A stretch of 17,878 bases of DNA, taken from contig JBGTOF010000219.1 of NCBI GenBank assembly GCA_041742695.1, forward strand, positions 1-17,878, given 5' to 3'. The stretch is from Kaiparowitsia sp041742695 (GTDB taxonomy: Bacteria > Cyanobacteriota > Cyanobacteriia > Elainellales > Elainellaceae). Both the position numbers and the translations under genes were made by a program. The notes beneath the pieces are model-generated. The model made no database searches. It worked only from the letters and a program-made list of their open reading frames with translations, and was not told the DNA's origin. This document shows positions 1-6,717 of this stretch, piece by piece. Numbering within the stretch: the first letter of the stretch is position 1; every line of letters starts with the position of its first letter.

Positions 1-96
1 GGCTTAGAGGCTCTAGTGGCCGACGGCACGCTGGAATCCCTGTGGCAGCAGTGGATTCCCTGGCGTCCCTTTCCGCTAACGCCTGCTGCTCTGTAG
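1..96 (+). CDS. C-terminal end of a probable ABC transporter solute-binding protein (partial)
   Basis: An open frame runs from the window edge to TAG at 94-96 and gives 31 residues. The part VADGTLESLWQQW resembles the last helix of family-3 (polar amino acid type) periplasmic solute-binding proteins, which often end with an 'ADGTL..I..KW'-like motif followed by a short tail. Only the end is visible, so the ligand cannot be inferred. The stop lies 10 bp before the start of the DUF1989-GcvT gene on the same strand, so the two may be co-transcribed. If so, this could be an uptake component for the substrate of that enzyme. The family call rests on a short motif and is tentative. Confidence 0.45.
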   Translation, partial: GLEALVADGTLESLWQQWIPWRPFPLTPAAL

Positions 97-106
97 GCGA
101 TCGCCC

Positions 107-1993
107 ATGCATTCTTCCCCGATGTTGACGTCTTTATATCCCGATATTCCTGCGCCGCTGGGGGCAGTGGTGGCAGAGTATCGCGTTGAGGCGAGTCGGG
201 CGATCGCCTATCCCGTTAAAGCGGGGCAATATATCCAAATCATCGACGTCGCAGGGTCGCAGTGTTCAGATTTTTTGGCCTTTGCGGGTGAGGATTATGG
301 CGACGAGCTAGATAGCACAGTCACCCGCACCTTATTGGGTCAGGCCATGCCCCAGGCGGGCCTGCTCAGCGCCTACTTTTCTCAGCAGATGCAGCCGCTC
401 GTGCGCGTCGTGCAAGATACCTGTGGTCGCCATGACAGTTTTATGTTGGCCTGCACCCCACGCTACTACGAAGACGCAGGCTATCCCGGCCACCCCAGCT
501 GCAGCGACAATTTCAATCACGTGCTGGCACCCCACGGCATTGCGCCGCGCCCCGGCTGGCCTGCCATCAATTTTTTCTTTAATACCCAGGTTGAGTCAGA
601 TGGCACTATATCAGCTGCAGAATCCTGGTCGCGCCCAGGGGACTACGTGCTGCTGCAAGCCTGTCAAGACTTGTTCTGCGCCAGTTCTGCCTGCCCCGAT
701 GACATTGACCCTGCCAACGGCTGGCACCCCACGCCCATTCATGTACGCATCTACGATGCGGCGGCGGCGTTTGCCCCAGCCATGGGGCGACGGGTCGCGC
801 CCGATCTCCCGCTGCGCCTGACCCAAGACAGCGCCTTTACCCCTAGCATTCGGAAACTGACCCAGCATCTGGCGGAATACAACGGCTTCTGGGTGCCTAT
901 GAGCTATCCCCACCAGGGCGACCAAGCAGAATATTGGGCGTTGCGCGAGCGGGTGGCGTTGATAGATCTGTCAGCCTTGCGCAAGTTTGAGGTGACGGGG
1001 CTAGATGCGCTGGCGCTGTTGCAGTGGGCATTTTCTCGCAATGTGGCGAGGCTGTCAGTCGGGCAGGCGGCCTACGGCTGTTTGCTCAATCCTCACGGCG
1101 GCATCATCGACGATGGCATCGTGTTCCGGTTGGCCGACAGTGCCTATCGCTATGTGGGCAACTGTGATGCGGATGGGCCGTGGCTGCAGTCGGTTGCGCA
1201 GCAGCAGGGGTTTGCCGCGACGGTGGAACCCAGCAGCGATCGCCTTCACAATCTGGCCATTCAAGGCCCTCACTCTCGCGACCTGCTCAGTTCTCTGGTG
1301 CAGTTCGAGGCAACAGAGGGGCAAGAGGGGGCGATCGCCCACCTCAACGACCTGCCCTACTTCCATTGCACCCCCGCCCACATCTTTGGAATTCCCATTC
1401 TGCTGTCGCGCACTGGCTACACCGGGGAGTTGGGCTATGAACTCTTCGTCCATCCCCAACAGGGTGCTGCATTGTGGGATGGATTAATGCAGGCGTGCAA
1501 ACCCTACGGACTGCTGCCGCTGGGCATGCACGCGCTAGATCGTGCCCGCATTGAAGCAGGGCTGCTCGCCGCCGGGCGTGAATTTACCGACTTGATTTCT
1601 CCCTACCAGGCAGGCATCGGCTGGAGCGTGGGGCTCAAAAGCAAAGGCAACTTCATCGGTCGTGCCGCGTTAGAAACATTGAAGCAGCGGCCCCCGTTTG
1701 TTGCCGTGGGTCTGATACTGGAAGGGAATGAGGTAGCCTGTGGCGGGCAGTGTGTCTATCCTCAGGGCGCGTCTTCCAAAGAGCACTATGCCTGGCGAGT
1801 GGGGCATATCACCAGCGGCACCTTCTCCCCCATCCTCAACCGCAGCATTGCCTTGGCTCAGATTGCGCCCGAATATGCTCAACCCGGCACCGTTCTAGAG
1901 GTTGGTTTTATGGATGGCATCAAGCGCCGCATTCCGGCTCAAGTCGGCCCCCTCTCCCTCTATGACCCCACCAAGAGCCGTGTCCGCAGCTAG
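107..1993 (+). CDS. tdm: DUF1989-GcvT fusion, probable trimethylamine N-oxide demethylase (Tdm-like)
   Basis: This 628-residue protein has two domains. Residues about 15-225 are a DUF1989 (urea carboxylase-associated type) domain: SQCSDF at 51-56, CGRHDSFMLAC ending at Cys116, PSCSDN with Cys132, INFFFN at 154-159, and SSACPDD with Cys196. Cys116, Cys132 and Cys196 are the likely zinc ligands. Residues about 248-620 are a GcvT/aminomethyltransferase folate-binding domain, with GGIIDDGIV at 331-339 and RIEAGLLAAGREFTD before a GIGWSVGLKSKGNFIG block. This pairing is the reported architecture of bacterial Tdm, which splits TMAO into dimethylamine and formaldehyde and passes the formaldehyde to tetrahydrofolate. 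A Tmm-like gene nearby supports the assignment. Both domains look intact. The start is the first ATG after the upstream stop; HIP1 fills the 10 bp gap and no Shine-Dalgarno is seen. An alternative is another DUF1989-GcvT demethylase acting on a different N-methyl compound. Confidence 0.75.
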   Translation: MHSSPMLTSLYPDIPAPLGAVVAEYRVEASRAIAYPVKAGQYIQIIDVAGSQCSDFLAFAGEDYGDELDSTVTRTLLGQAMPQAGLLSAYFSQQMQPLVRVVQDTCGRHDSFMLACTPRYYEDAGYPGHPSCSDNFNHVLAPHGIAPRPGWPAINFFFNTQVESDGTISAAESWSRPGDYVLLQACQDLFCASSACPDDIDPANGWHPTPIHVRIYDAAAAFAPAMGRRVAPDLPLRLTQDSAFTPSIRKLTQHLAEYNGFWVPMSYPHQGDQAEYWALRERVALIDLSALRKFEVTGLDALALLQWAFSRNVARLSVGQAAYGCLLNPHGGIIDDGIVFRLADSAYRYVGNCDADGPWLQSVAQQQGFAATVEPSSDRLHNLAIQGPHSRDLLSSLVQFEATEGQEGAIAHLNDLPYFHCTPAHIFGIPILLSRTGYTGELGYELFVHPQQGAALWDGLMQACKPYGLLPLGMHALDRARIEAGLLAAGREFTDLISPYQAGIGWSVGLKSKGNFIGRAALETLKQRPPFVAVGLILEGNEVACGGQCVYPQGASSKEHYAWRVGHITSGTFSPILNRSIALAQIAPEYAQPGTVLEVGFMDGIKRRIPAQVGPLSLYDPTKSRVRS

Positions 1994-2008
1994 TGCAGCC
2001 TGTATCCT

Positions 2009-2512
2009 ATGCCACCCTTATCGTCTCCCCTTCTCTCCTCCCCGGCCTACACCCTTTGGGATTTCGCAGGCCGCGACGGGCTCCAAGCTGCGCTTCAGGT
2101 ATTTGGCCCCGAGGCCAATCGCATTGCCCCCTTCCAGTCCTTCTCGACATCCTGGCAGCAGCAGCCCTGCACAGTTCTGCGGCTGTGCCAGCAAAATTTT
2201 CGCGTTGCCCTCCCTCAAGAGGCAGCACTAAATGTAGCCATCCAAGCACTAGAGCTAAACCTGTGGGTCAAGCCCTGCACTACGCTAGCCACAATATTTC
2301 TTCCACGGGCTGAGGGTCTAGAGCGGCTACCAAACCTTGCTACAACCAAACCGCTCTACCCCCTAGACCCGCTGCCGCTCGATCGTGCAGTGCCTGCTCG
2401 CATTGAGAATTATGCAGTGCTGATCTGGCACCATACCTGGGACGCTCAACCCTACCTAGCAATCCAAACGGCCACAGCGCAGCGGGATGTTCTACAACAG
2501 TTGGTTCACTAG
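2009..2512 (+). CDS. Hypothetical protein, 167 aa, directly downstream of the Tdm-like gene
   Basis: I do not recognise this protein. It starts 15 bp after the Tdm-like stop on the same strand, with no clear Shine-Dalgarno, and probably shares its transcript. It looks soluble: there is no signal peptide or membrane segment, several aromatic and leucine-rich stretches are present (for example FRVALPQEAALNVAIQALEL and ENYAVLIWHHTWDAQPYL), and the N-terminal ten residues are rich in Pro/Ser/Leu. Cysteines occur near residues 54, 60 and 89. Other frames over the same bases give Arg/Pro/Ser-rich translations typical of shadows, so this frame is the most protein-like. A role with the fusion enzyme is only positional inference. 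Confidence 0.55.
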   Translation: MPPLSSPLLSSPAYTLWDFAGRDGLQAALQVFGPEANRIAPFQSFSTSWQQQPCTVLRLCQQNFRVALPQEAALNVAIQALELNLWVKPCTTLATIFLPRAEGLERLPNLATTKPLYPLDPLPLDRAVPARIENYAVLIWHHTWDAQPYLAIQTATAQRDVLQQLVH

Positions 2513-2547
2513 CGTCCGTTCGGTTTAAGACGGATTTTGAGCTTACC

Positions 2548-2592
2548 TTGAACTCAGGTTCAGTAGGTTCAATTCACCGAGTTCAATAGAAT
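2548..2592 (+). promoter_or_regulatory. Clustered GTTCA half-sites and a -10-like element upstream of msrA
   Basis: TTGAACTC at 2548-2555 and GAGTTCAA at 2579-2586 form a perfect 8 bp inverted repeat. Between them GGTTCA occurs at 2557-2562 and again at 2566-2571. TGAAC-N4-GTTCA inside 2549-2562 is itself a small dyad. TAGAAT at 2587-2592 fits a -10 box and would place transcription start near 2599, between the discarded GTG (2602) and the preferred ATG (2644). The array would then overlap the -35 region, as expected of an operator. No convincing -35 hexamer is visible, and the binding protein is unknown. Confidence 0.35.
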
Positions 2593-2643
2593 GATGAGGG
2601 AGTGTTGATTTATTCATTATTCATTGGGAGCAATAGAGACGTG

Positions 2644-3300
2644 ATGAAAACCGTGCGCAATCTGCTCATGGGGCTGTGTTCTCTGGGGCTCGTGCTGCTG
2701 GTCTGGAACGCCACACCCGCCTATGCCGCAACCGATACACCGTCAGACGCAAGTAATGTAATCGTAGAATCCAATCAAGCCACGGCTGTGTTTGCTGGGG
2801 GCTGCTTTTGGTGTATGGAAAAACCCTTTGAGGATTTAGAAGGCGTCATCTCTGCTACATCCGGCTACACGGGGGGCACCACAGAGAACCCCACCTACTC
2901 TGAAGTTTCGTCAGGAGTTACAGGGCATGTAGAAGCAGTGCAGGTCGTGTATGACCCCAGACAACTCAGGTATGACGACCTGTTGGACGTGTTCTGGCAC
3001 AACATAGACCCCGTTGATGAGGGTGGACAGTTTTGCGATCAGGGGAGCCAGTATCTCTCCAAAATCTTTGTTCAGAATGATGAGCAGTTGCAGTGGGTCA
3101 CCCAGTCAGAGCAGCGCTTGAAAGAACTGCCTCAGTTTCGCGACTTATCTATTGCAACCACCATTGAGCCAGCCCAACCCTTCTATCCTGCTGAAGAGCA
3201 TCACCAAGACTACGCTCGCAAGCATCCAGTGCGCTATCAGCTTGTTGAACTGTATTGTGGTCGCCCGGCTCGCCTCAACAAGCTCTGGGGCAATCCATAA
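2644..3300 (+). CDS. msrA: Peptide methionine sulfoxide reductase MsrA, exported
   Basis: It reduces the S-epimer of methionine sulfoxide in proteins. From ATG 2644 the protein has 218 residues. Residues 1-29 form a signal peptide: basic MKTVR, a Leu/Val-rich core, and an AYA-A cleavage site. The mature part starts with the MsrA signature GGCFWCMEKPFEDLEG, with Cys54 as the likely catalytic residue and Cys57 close by. It continues with TSGYTGG, GHVEAVQVVYDP, QFCDQGSQYLSKIF, and a C-terminal YCGRPARLNKLWG that offers further cysteines for regeneration. This places it in the periplasm or thylakoid lumen. An in-frame GTG at 2602 would bury the signal peptide behind 14 extra residues. ATG 2644 has GGGAG at 2626-2630 and lies beyond the likely transcription start, so it is preferred. 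The gene sits between the two methylated-amine genes but has its own putative promoter. Confidence 0.93.
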   Translation: MKTVRNLLMGLCSLGLVLLVWNATPAYAATDTPSDASNVIVESNQATAVFAGGCFWCMEKPFEDLEGVISATSGYTGGTTENPTYSEVSSGVTGHVEAVQVVYDPRQLRYDDLLDVFWHNIDPVDEGGQFCDQGSQYLSKIFVQNDEQLQWVTQSEQRLKELPQFRDLSIATTIEPAQPFYPAEEHHQDYARKHPVRYQLVELYCGRPARLNKLWGNP

Positions 3301-3743
3301 CAGGTTCACTTAACAAGTTCTAGGCGCTAACCAATGCGGTTTTTGGGAATCTCTGGAACAGCACGGGTACTATGGCAATTAATTTCCCTATCCAGACCGT
3401 CAGTCTGAGCAAATGCTTATAGCTGGAGCCATGCCGCAAGCAGCATAGAGTTGTTTTACCCTTCAGATTAGGGCTGAGATAACACTATCGACCTCACGTT
3501 GTCCCGATGTAAGTTTGGCGGATGATGAAAGCTCTGCTGTTCGTAGGCAGGGCTAATGTTGCGCTATCGAATCCATGCGAATCAACCAGTTAGGTGCGAT
3601 CGCCATCAAAATTTTTGCGAGAGCGGCAAGGATTGACTGACGGAACACCTTGATAAAGACATTCAAGCGGTATCGATGTTAGCAAAACGTATCGAAAGAA
3701 ACAGGATATAACGGCTGCATCGCGTTGGATATTTTCGATACCT
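3301..3743. other. Intergenic region upstream of the Tmm-like gene
   Basis: This 443 bp stretch has no convincing gene. It holds one HIP1 site (near 3597) and a set of TATCGA hexamers at 3486-3491, 3565-3570, 3671-3676 and 3690-3695, plus the reverse complement TCGATA at 3735-3740. GGTATCGA (3669-3676) and TCGATACC (3735-3742) make a perfect 8 bp inverted repeat that ends just before the start codon at 3744. TATAAC at 3706-3711 could be a -10 box, but no good -35 is correctly spaced. It is probably the regulatory region of the monooxygenase gene. Confidence 0.5.
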
Positions 3744-5093
3744 ATGACCTCTCGCGTTGCAATCATTGGGGCTGGGCCCTGCGGACTGTCTCAGCTTCAT
3801 GCCTTTGAGCAGGCTCGGCTCAAGGGTGCCGATATTCCCGAGTTAGTGTGTTTTGAAAAGCAAGACAACTGGGGTGGCCTGTGGAACTATACCTGGCGCA
3901 CTGGGCTAGATGAGTATGGCGAGCCCGTCCACGGCAGCATGTATCGCTATCTCTGGTCGAACGGGCCAAAGGAGTGCCTGGAATTTGCTGATTATCCATT
4001 CGATCAGCATTTTCAAAAGCCTATTCCCTCCTTTCCCCCGAGAGAGGTGCTGTATGACTACATCACCGGACGGGCCAAGAAGAGCAATCTAGACCGCTAC
4101 ATTCGGTTCCGCACGGCGGTTAAACAGATTGCGTATTCTGACGCTAGTCAGACCTTCACAGTGCGCGTCAAAGATCTCGCCGCCGATCAGGAGCGTATTG
4201 AAGAATTTGACGCTGTGATCGTCTGCACGGGGCATTTCTCTGTGCCCAACGTGCCCACGTTTGAGGGCATTGAGCAGTTTCCGGGACGGGTGCTGCACAG
4301 CCATGATTTTCGCGAGGCGCGTGAATTCGCTGGAAAAGATCTGCTGGTGGTGGGCAGCAGCTATTCTGCCGAAGACATTGCGCTACAGAGCTACAAGTAT
4401 GGTGCGCGTTCTGTGACTATTAGCCATCGCACCCGACCGATGGGGTTTAAGTGGCCCGAGGACATTGAAGAGGTGCCACTGCTCCTGCGCCTAGAGGGCA
4501 AAACCGCCTATTTCAGAGACGGCAGCAGCCGCAAGGTGGATGCGATTGTACTCTGCTCCGGCTATCAGCATAGCTTCCCATTTTTGCCCGACTCGCTCCG
4601 GCTGAAGACCAAGAATCGGCTCTATCCAGGGTCTCTCTACAAGGGCATCTTTTGGCAAGACAATCCCAAGCTGATGTACTTGGGGATGCAGGATCAGTTT
4701 TATACCTTCAGCATGTTTGACGTGCAGGCATGGTACGCGCGGGATGTGGTGCTGGGGCGAATCGCCCTGCCGGATGCTGCGGCGATCGCCCATGACATCA
4801 CCCAGTGGCAGGCCCGAGAGGAAGCCCTGGGCGGCCCCGACGAACAAATTGATTTCCAAAAAGACTACGTGCTCGACTTGGTGCAGACGGTGGACTATGC
4901 CCCCTGCGATTGGGAGATGACGGCTGATATGTTCAAAGCCTGGGAGCACGACAAAGAACACAGCATTTTGGGCTATCGAGATAAGTCCTTTACCTCGCCC
5001 TGCACCGGGTCTCAGGGGCCGGTGCATCATACGCGGTGGATTAAGGCGATGGATGATTCGATGGCTACGTTTTTGGCGACCCAGCCGGAATGA
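3744..5093 (+). CDS. tmm: Flavin-containing monooxygenase, probable trimethylamine monooxygenase (Tmm-like)
   Basis: It likely oxidises trimethylamine to TMAO with NADPH and O2; related bacterial enzymes also accept other small amines and sulfides. The 449 residues carry the FAD Rossmann motif GAGPCG at 9-14, the FMO signature FPGRVLHSHDF at 179-189, and the NADPH-binding VVGSSYSAED at 202-211. The block RTGLDEYGEPVHGSMYRYLW followed by SNGPKECLEFADY, and MQDQFYTFSMFDVQAW at 315-330, are strongly Tmm-like and set it apart from eukaryotic FMOs and Baeyer-Villiger enzymes. Residues Cys78, Tyr207 and Asp317 fall at the numbers I recall for characterised bacterial Tmm/FMO enzymes; position 319 is Phe where I recall Trp. 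The length fits the family. It lies downstream of the Tdm-like gene and 84 bp before the GS-like gene. Its stop codon begins a 40 bp perfect palindrome. Confidence 0.85.
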   Translation: MTSRVAIIGAGPCGLSQLHAFEQARLKGADIPELVCFEKQDNWGGLWNYTWRTGLDEYGEPVHGSMYRYLWSNGPKECLEFADYPFDQHFQKPIPSFPPREVLYDYITGRAKKSNLDRYIRFRTAVKQIAYSDASQTFTVRVKDLAADQERIEEFDAVIVCTGHFSVPNVPTFEGIEQFPGRVLHSHDFREAREFAGKDLLVVGSSYSAEDIALQSYKYGARSVTISHRTRPMGFKWPEDIEEVPLLLRLEGKTAYFRDGSSRKVDAIVLCSGYQHSFPFLPDSLRLKTKNRLYPGSLYKGIFWQDNPKLMYLGMQDQFYTFSMFDVQAWYARDVVLGRIALPDAAAIAHDITQWQAREEALGGPDEQIDFQKDYVLDLVQTVDYAPCDWEMTADMFKAWEHDKEHSILGYRDKSFTSPCTGSQGPVHHTRWIKAMDDSMATFLATQPE

Positions 5094-5130
5094 TTGTGGG
5101 GGAAGGGCGATCGCCCTTCCCCCACAATCA
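5091..5130. terminator. 40 bp perfect palindrome with a HIP1 core, candidate terminator
   Basis: Bases 5091-5110 are the exact reverse complement of 5111-5130, with no spacer. The centre is GGGCGATCGCCC, which contains HIP1, flanked by G5AA / TTC5 runs. The palindrome starts at the TGA stop of the Tmm-like gene. No T-tract follows (TAAAACTTT comes next), so it is not a classical Rho-independent terminator. It may pause RNA polymerase, protect the 3' end, or be a mobile or structural HIP1-centred repeat. Confidence 0.5.
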
Positions 5131-5177
5131 TAAAACTTTCACCCCTGTTTGAGACCTACGACTGAGGCAAGACCATC

Positions 5178-6680
5178 GTGACTGCAACTGTTCCCAAACT
5201 AGACACGTTAACCCACCTAGAGGCCTACGTCGCCGCACCCGGACGAGCCGACCTAGTGCAGCAAGTGCGCGCCAAAATTGATGAACTGGGCATTCAATAT
5301 ATTTACTACCAATTTGTATCAGTCACCGGGCGCATCACAGGGAAGGGCGTGCCCGCGGCCCATTGGGAATCCATTGCCGAGCGCGGCATTCAGCTAGTGT
5401 ATGGCGCCATGGCAAACCTATTTGTCGATCGCTATGGCGACTACATCGGCTATGGGCCAGAAGCCTCAGAACTGGTGGCGATTCCCGACCCCGATACCTT
5501 CTGTCAGCTGCCGTGGGATAAGCGCGTAGCCCGAGTATTTTGCACCTGCTTTCGCAACCGAGAAGAACCGGAAGATCCGGGCGCTTACCTTACCGCCGAC
5601 TGCCGAGGCAACTTACGCCGCATCCACGCTCAGTTCCAAGCCGATCATGATGGACTGCACCTGCGCCATGGCACCGAACCCGAGATGATGTGGCTGAAGA
5701 AAGGGCCAGACGGTAAGCCCGCAGGGGGTGTCACTAAACCCGACTGCTACCACATTAACCAGTTTGAGGAATTGCGCCCGGTGGTGCTGCGGGTGATTGA
5801 ATATTCCCAAGCGATGGGTCTCGATATGATTCAGGGCGATCACGAAGATGCGCCCGGACAGTTGGAACTCAACTTTATGTTTGATGATGCGTTGCGGACG
5901 AGCGATCGCCTCACCACCTACCGCCAAATCTGCGCCCAAGTTGCCCGCGAATTCAACCTGATCGCGTGCTTCATGTCCAAGCCATTTATGGGACTGTCCG
6001 CCAATGGCTGCCACCATAACCTCTCCCTGTGGTATGGCGGCGACGACCAGGTAAACGAGCTGGGTCAAGAGACATTGCCGGGGTTGCCCGGCGTCTTTAG
6101 CTATCGCAAGGGCGGCGAAAACACCTTCCTCCCCGATCCAAAATTGAGCAAAACCAAACCCGGCCCCATCGGGCTGCAATCTATTGGTGGTGTGATTGAG
6201 CACTTGGGCGCACTGACGGCTATTGGCTGTTCGACCGTCAACTCTTACCGCCGCCTGTGGGATACAGGTCTGTGGGCACCCGTCTATGCCGACTGGGGGT
6301 TCCAAAACCGCACCTGTGGGCTGCGCGTCTCGGCACCGGGTCGGTTTGAGTACCGCGCGGTAGATTCGATGGTGAACCCCTACCTGATGGCGTCGGCTAT
6401 TCTCAAAGCTTTTGACGATGGCATCACGCGCAATCTTGACCCTGGAGAACCCGAAGAACGCAACCTCTACGAAGCGATGGAAGCAGGCAAGCAGGTGAAG
6501 AAGCTGCCCATGTCACTGGGCGATGCGCTGGCGCGGCTAGCGGATGATGAGGTGATCAAATCCGCGCTGCCCGGCGAAATGTACCGTGTCTATACTTGGT
6601 ATAAGCGGGACGAGTGGGAGAAGTTTCTCGCCACAACGACCGACTGGGATACGGAGATGTATCTCGACTGCCTGCCCTAG
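5178..6680 (+). CDS. Glutamine synthetase superfamily ligase, possibly gamma-glutamylmethylamide synthetase
   Basis: This ATP-dependent glutamate:amine (or ammonia) ligase family member has 500 residues and a GTG start, with GAGG about 10 bases upstream. The beta-grasp N-terminal part spans about 30-125 (YIYYQFVSVTGRITGKGVPA). The catalytic domain has the metal/substrate motifs TEPEMMW (Glu167, Glu169), GDHEDAPGQLELNF (Glu223, Glu230), ANGCHHNLSL (His279), NRTCGLRV at 377-384 and FEYRAVDSMVNPYL (Glu391, Arg393). These match the GS active-site series, so it should be catalytically competent. The N-terminal sequence is unlike housekeeping GlnA, and the length falls outside GlnN-type enzymes. 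Following Tmm and Tdm homologues, a gamma-glutamylmethylamide or related gamma-glutamylamide synthetase that takes up demethylation products is an attractive reading. PuuA-like polyamine ligase or plain ammonia scavenging cannot be excluded. Confidence 0.8.
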   Translation: MTATVPKLDTLTHLEAYVAAPGRADLVQQVRAKIDELGIQYIYYQFVSVTGRITGKGVPAAHWESIAERGIQLVYGAMANLFVDRYGDYIGYGPEASELVAIPDPDTFCQLPWDKRVARVFCTCFRNREEPEDPGAYLTADCRGNLRRIHAQFQADHDGLHLRHGTEPEMMWLKKGPDGKPAGGVTKPDCYHINQFEELRPVVLRVIEYSQAMGLDMIQGDHEDAPGQLELNFMFDDALRTSDRLTTYRQICAQVAREFNLIACFMSKPFMGLSANGCHHNLSLWYGGDDQVNELGQETLPGLPGVFSYRKGGENTFLPDPKLSKTKPGPIGLQSIGGVIEHLGALTAIGCSTVNSYRRLWDTGLWAPVYADWGFQNRTCGLRVSAPGRFEYRAVDSMVNPYLMASAILKAFDDGITRNLDPGEPEERNLYEAMEAGKQVKKLPMSLGDALARLADDEVIKSALPGEMYRVYTWYKRDEWEKFLATTTDWDTEMYLDCLP

Positions 6681-6709
6681 ATTGTGGCCCTAGATTTCGG
6701 CCCTAGATT
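6674..6709 (+). repeat. Three tandem copies of a 13 bp unit over the GS-like stop codon
   Basis: GCCCTAGATT begins at 6674, 6687 and 6700, an exact 13 bp period with three variable bases per unit. The first copy contains the CCC TAG end of the GS-like gene, and the other two also carry TAG. This looks like local duplication that extended the 3' end after the stop. Confidence 0.7.
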
Positions 6710-6717
6710 GGGGACTG

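Noticed and set aside
1993..2313. Alternative frame overlapping the 167-aa hypothetical gene
   Set aside because: The translation is rich in Arg, Pro, Ser and Cys without structure, as expected of a shadow frame.
2602..2643. In-frame GTG start for MsrA adding 14 residues
   Set aside because: It would put a non-signal extension before a clear signal peptide and lies almost at the likely transcription start; ATG 2644 fits better.
3575..3640. 21-codon frame MRINQLGAIAIKIFARAARID
   Set aside because: It has no ribosome binding site and is driven partly by a HIP1 site; too short to support.
3689..3702. NtcA-like box GTA-N8-AAC upstream of the Tmm-like gene
   Set aside because: It departs from the GTA-N8-TAC consensus, and no -10 box lies at the required distance with good sequence.
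4491..5030. 179-codon minus-strand frame opposite the monooxygenase gene
   Set aside because: It is fully antisense to a well-supported gene and has no recognisable motif.
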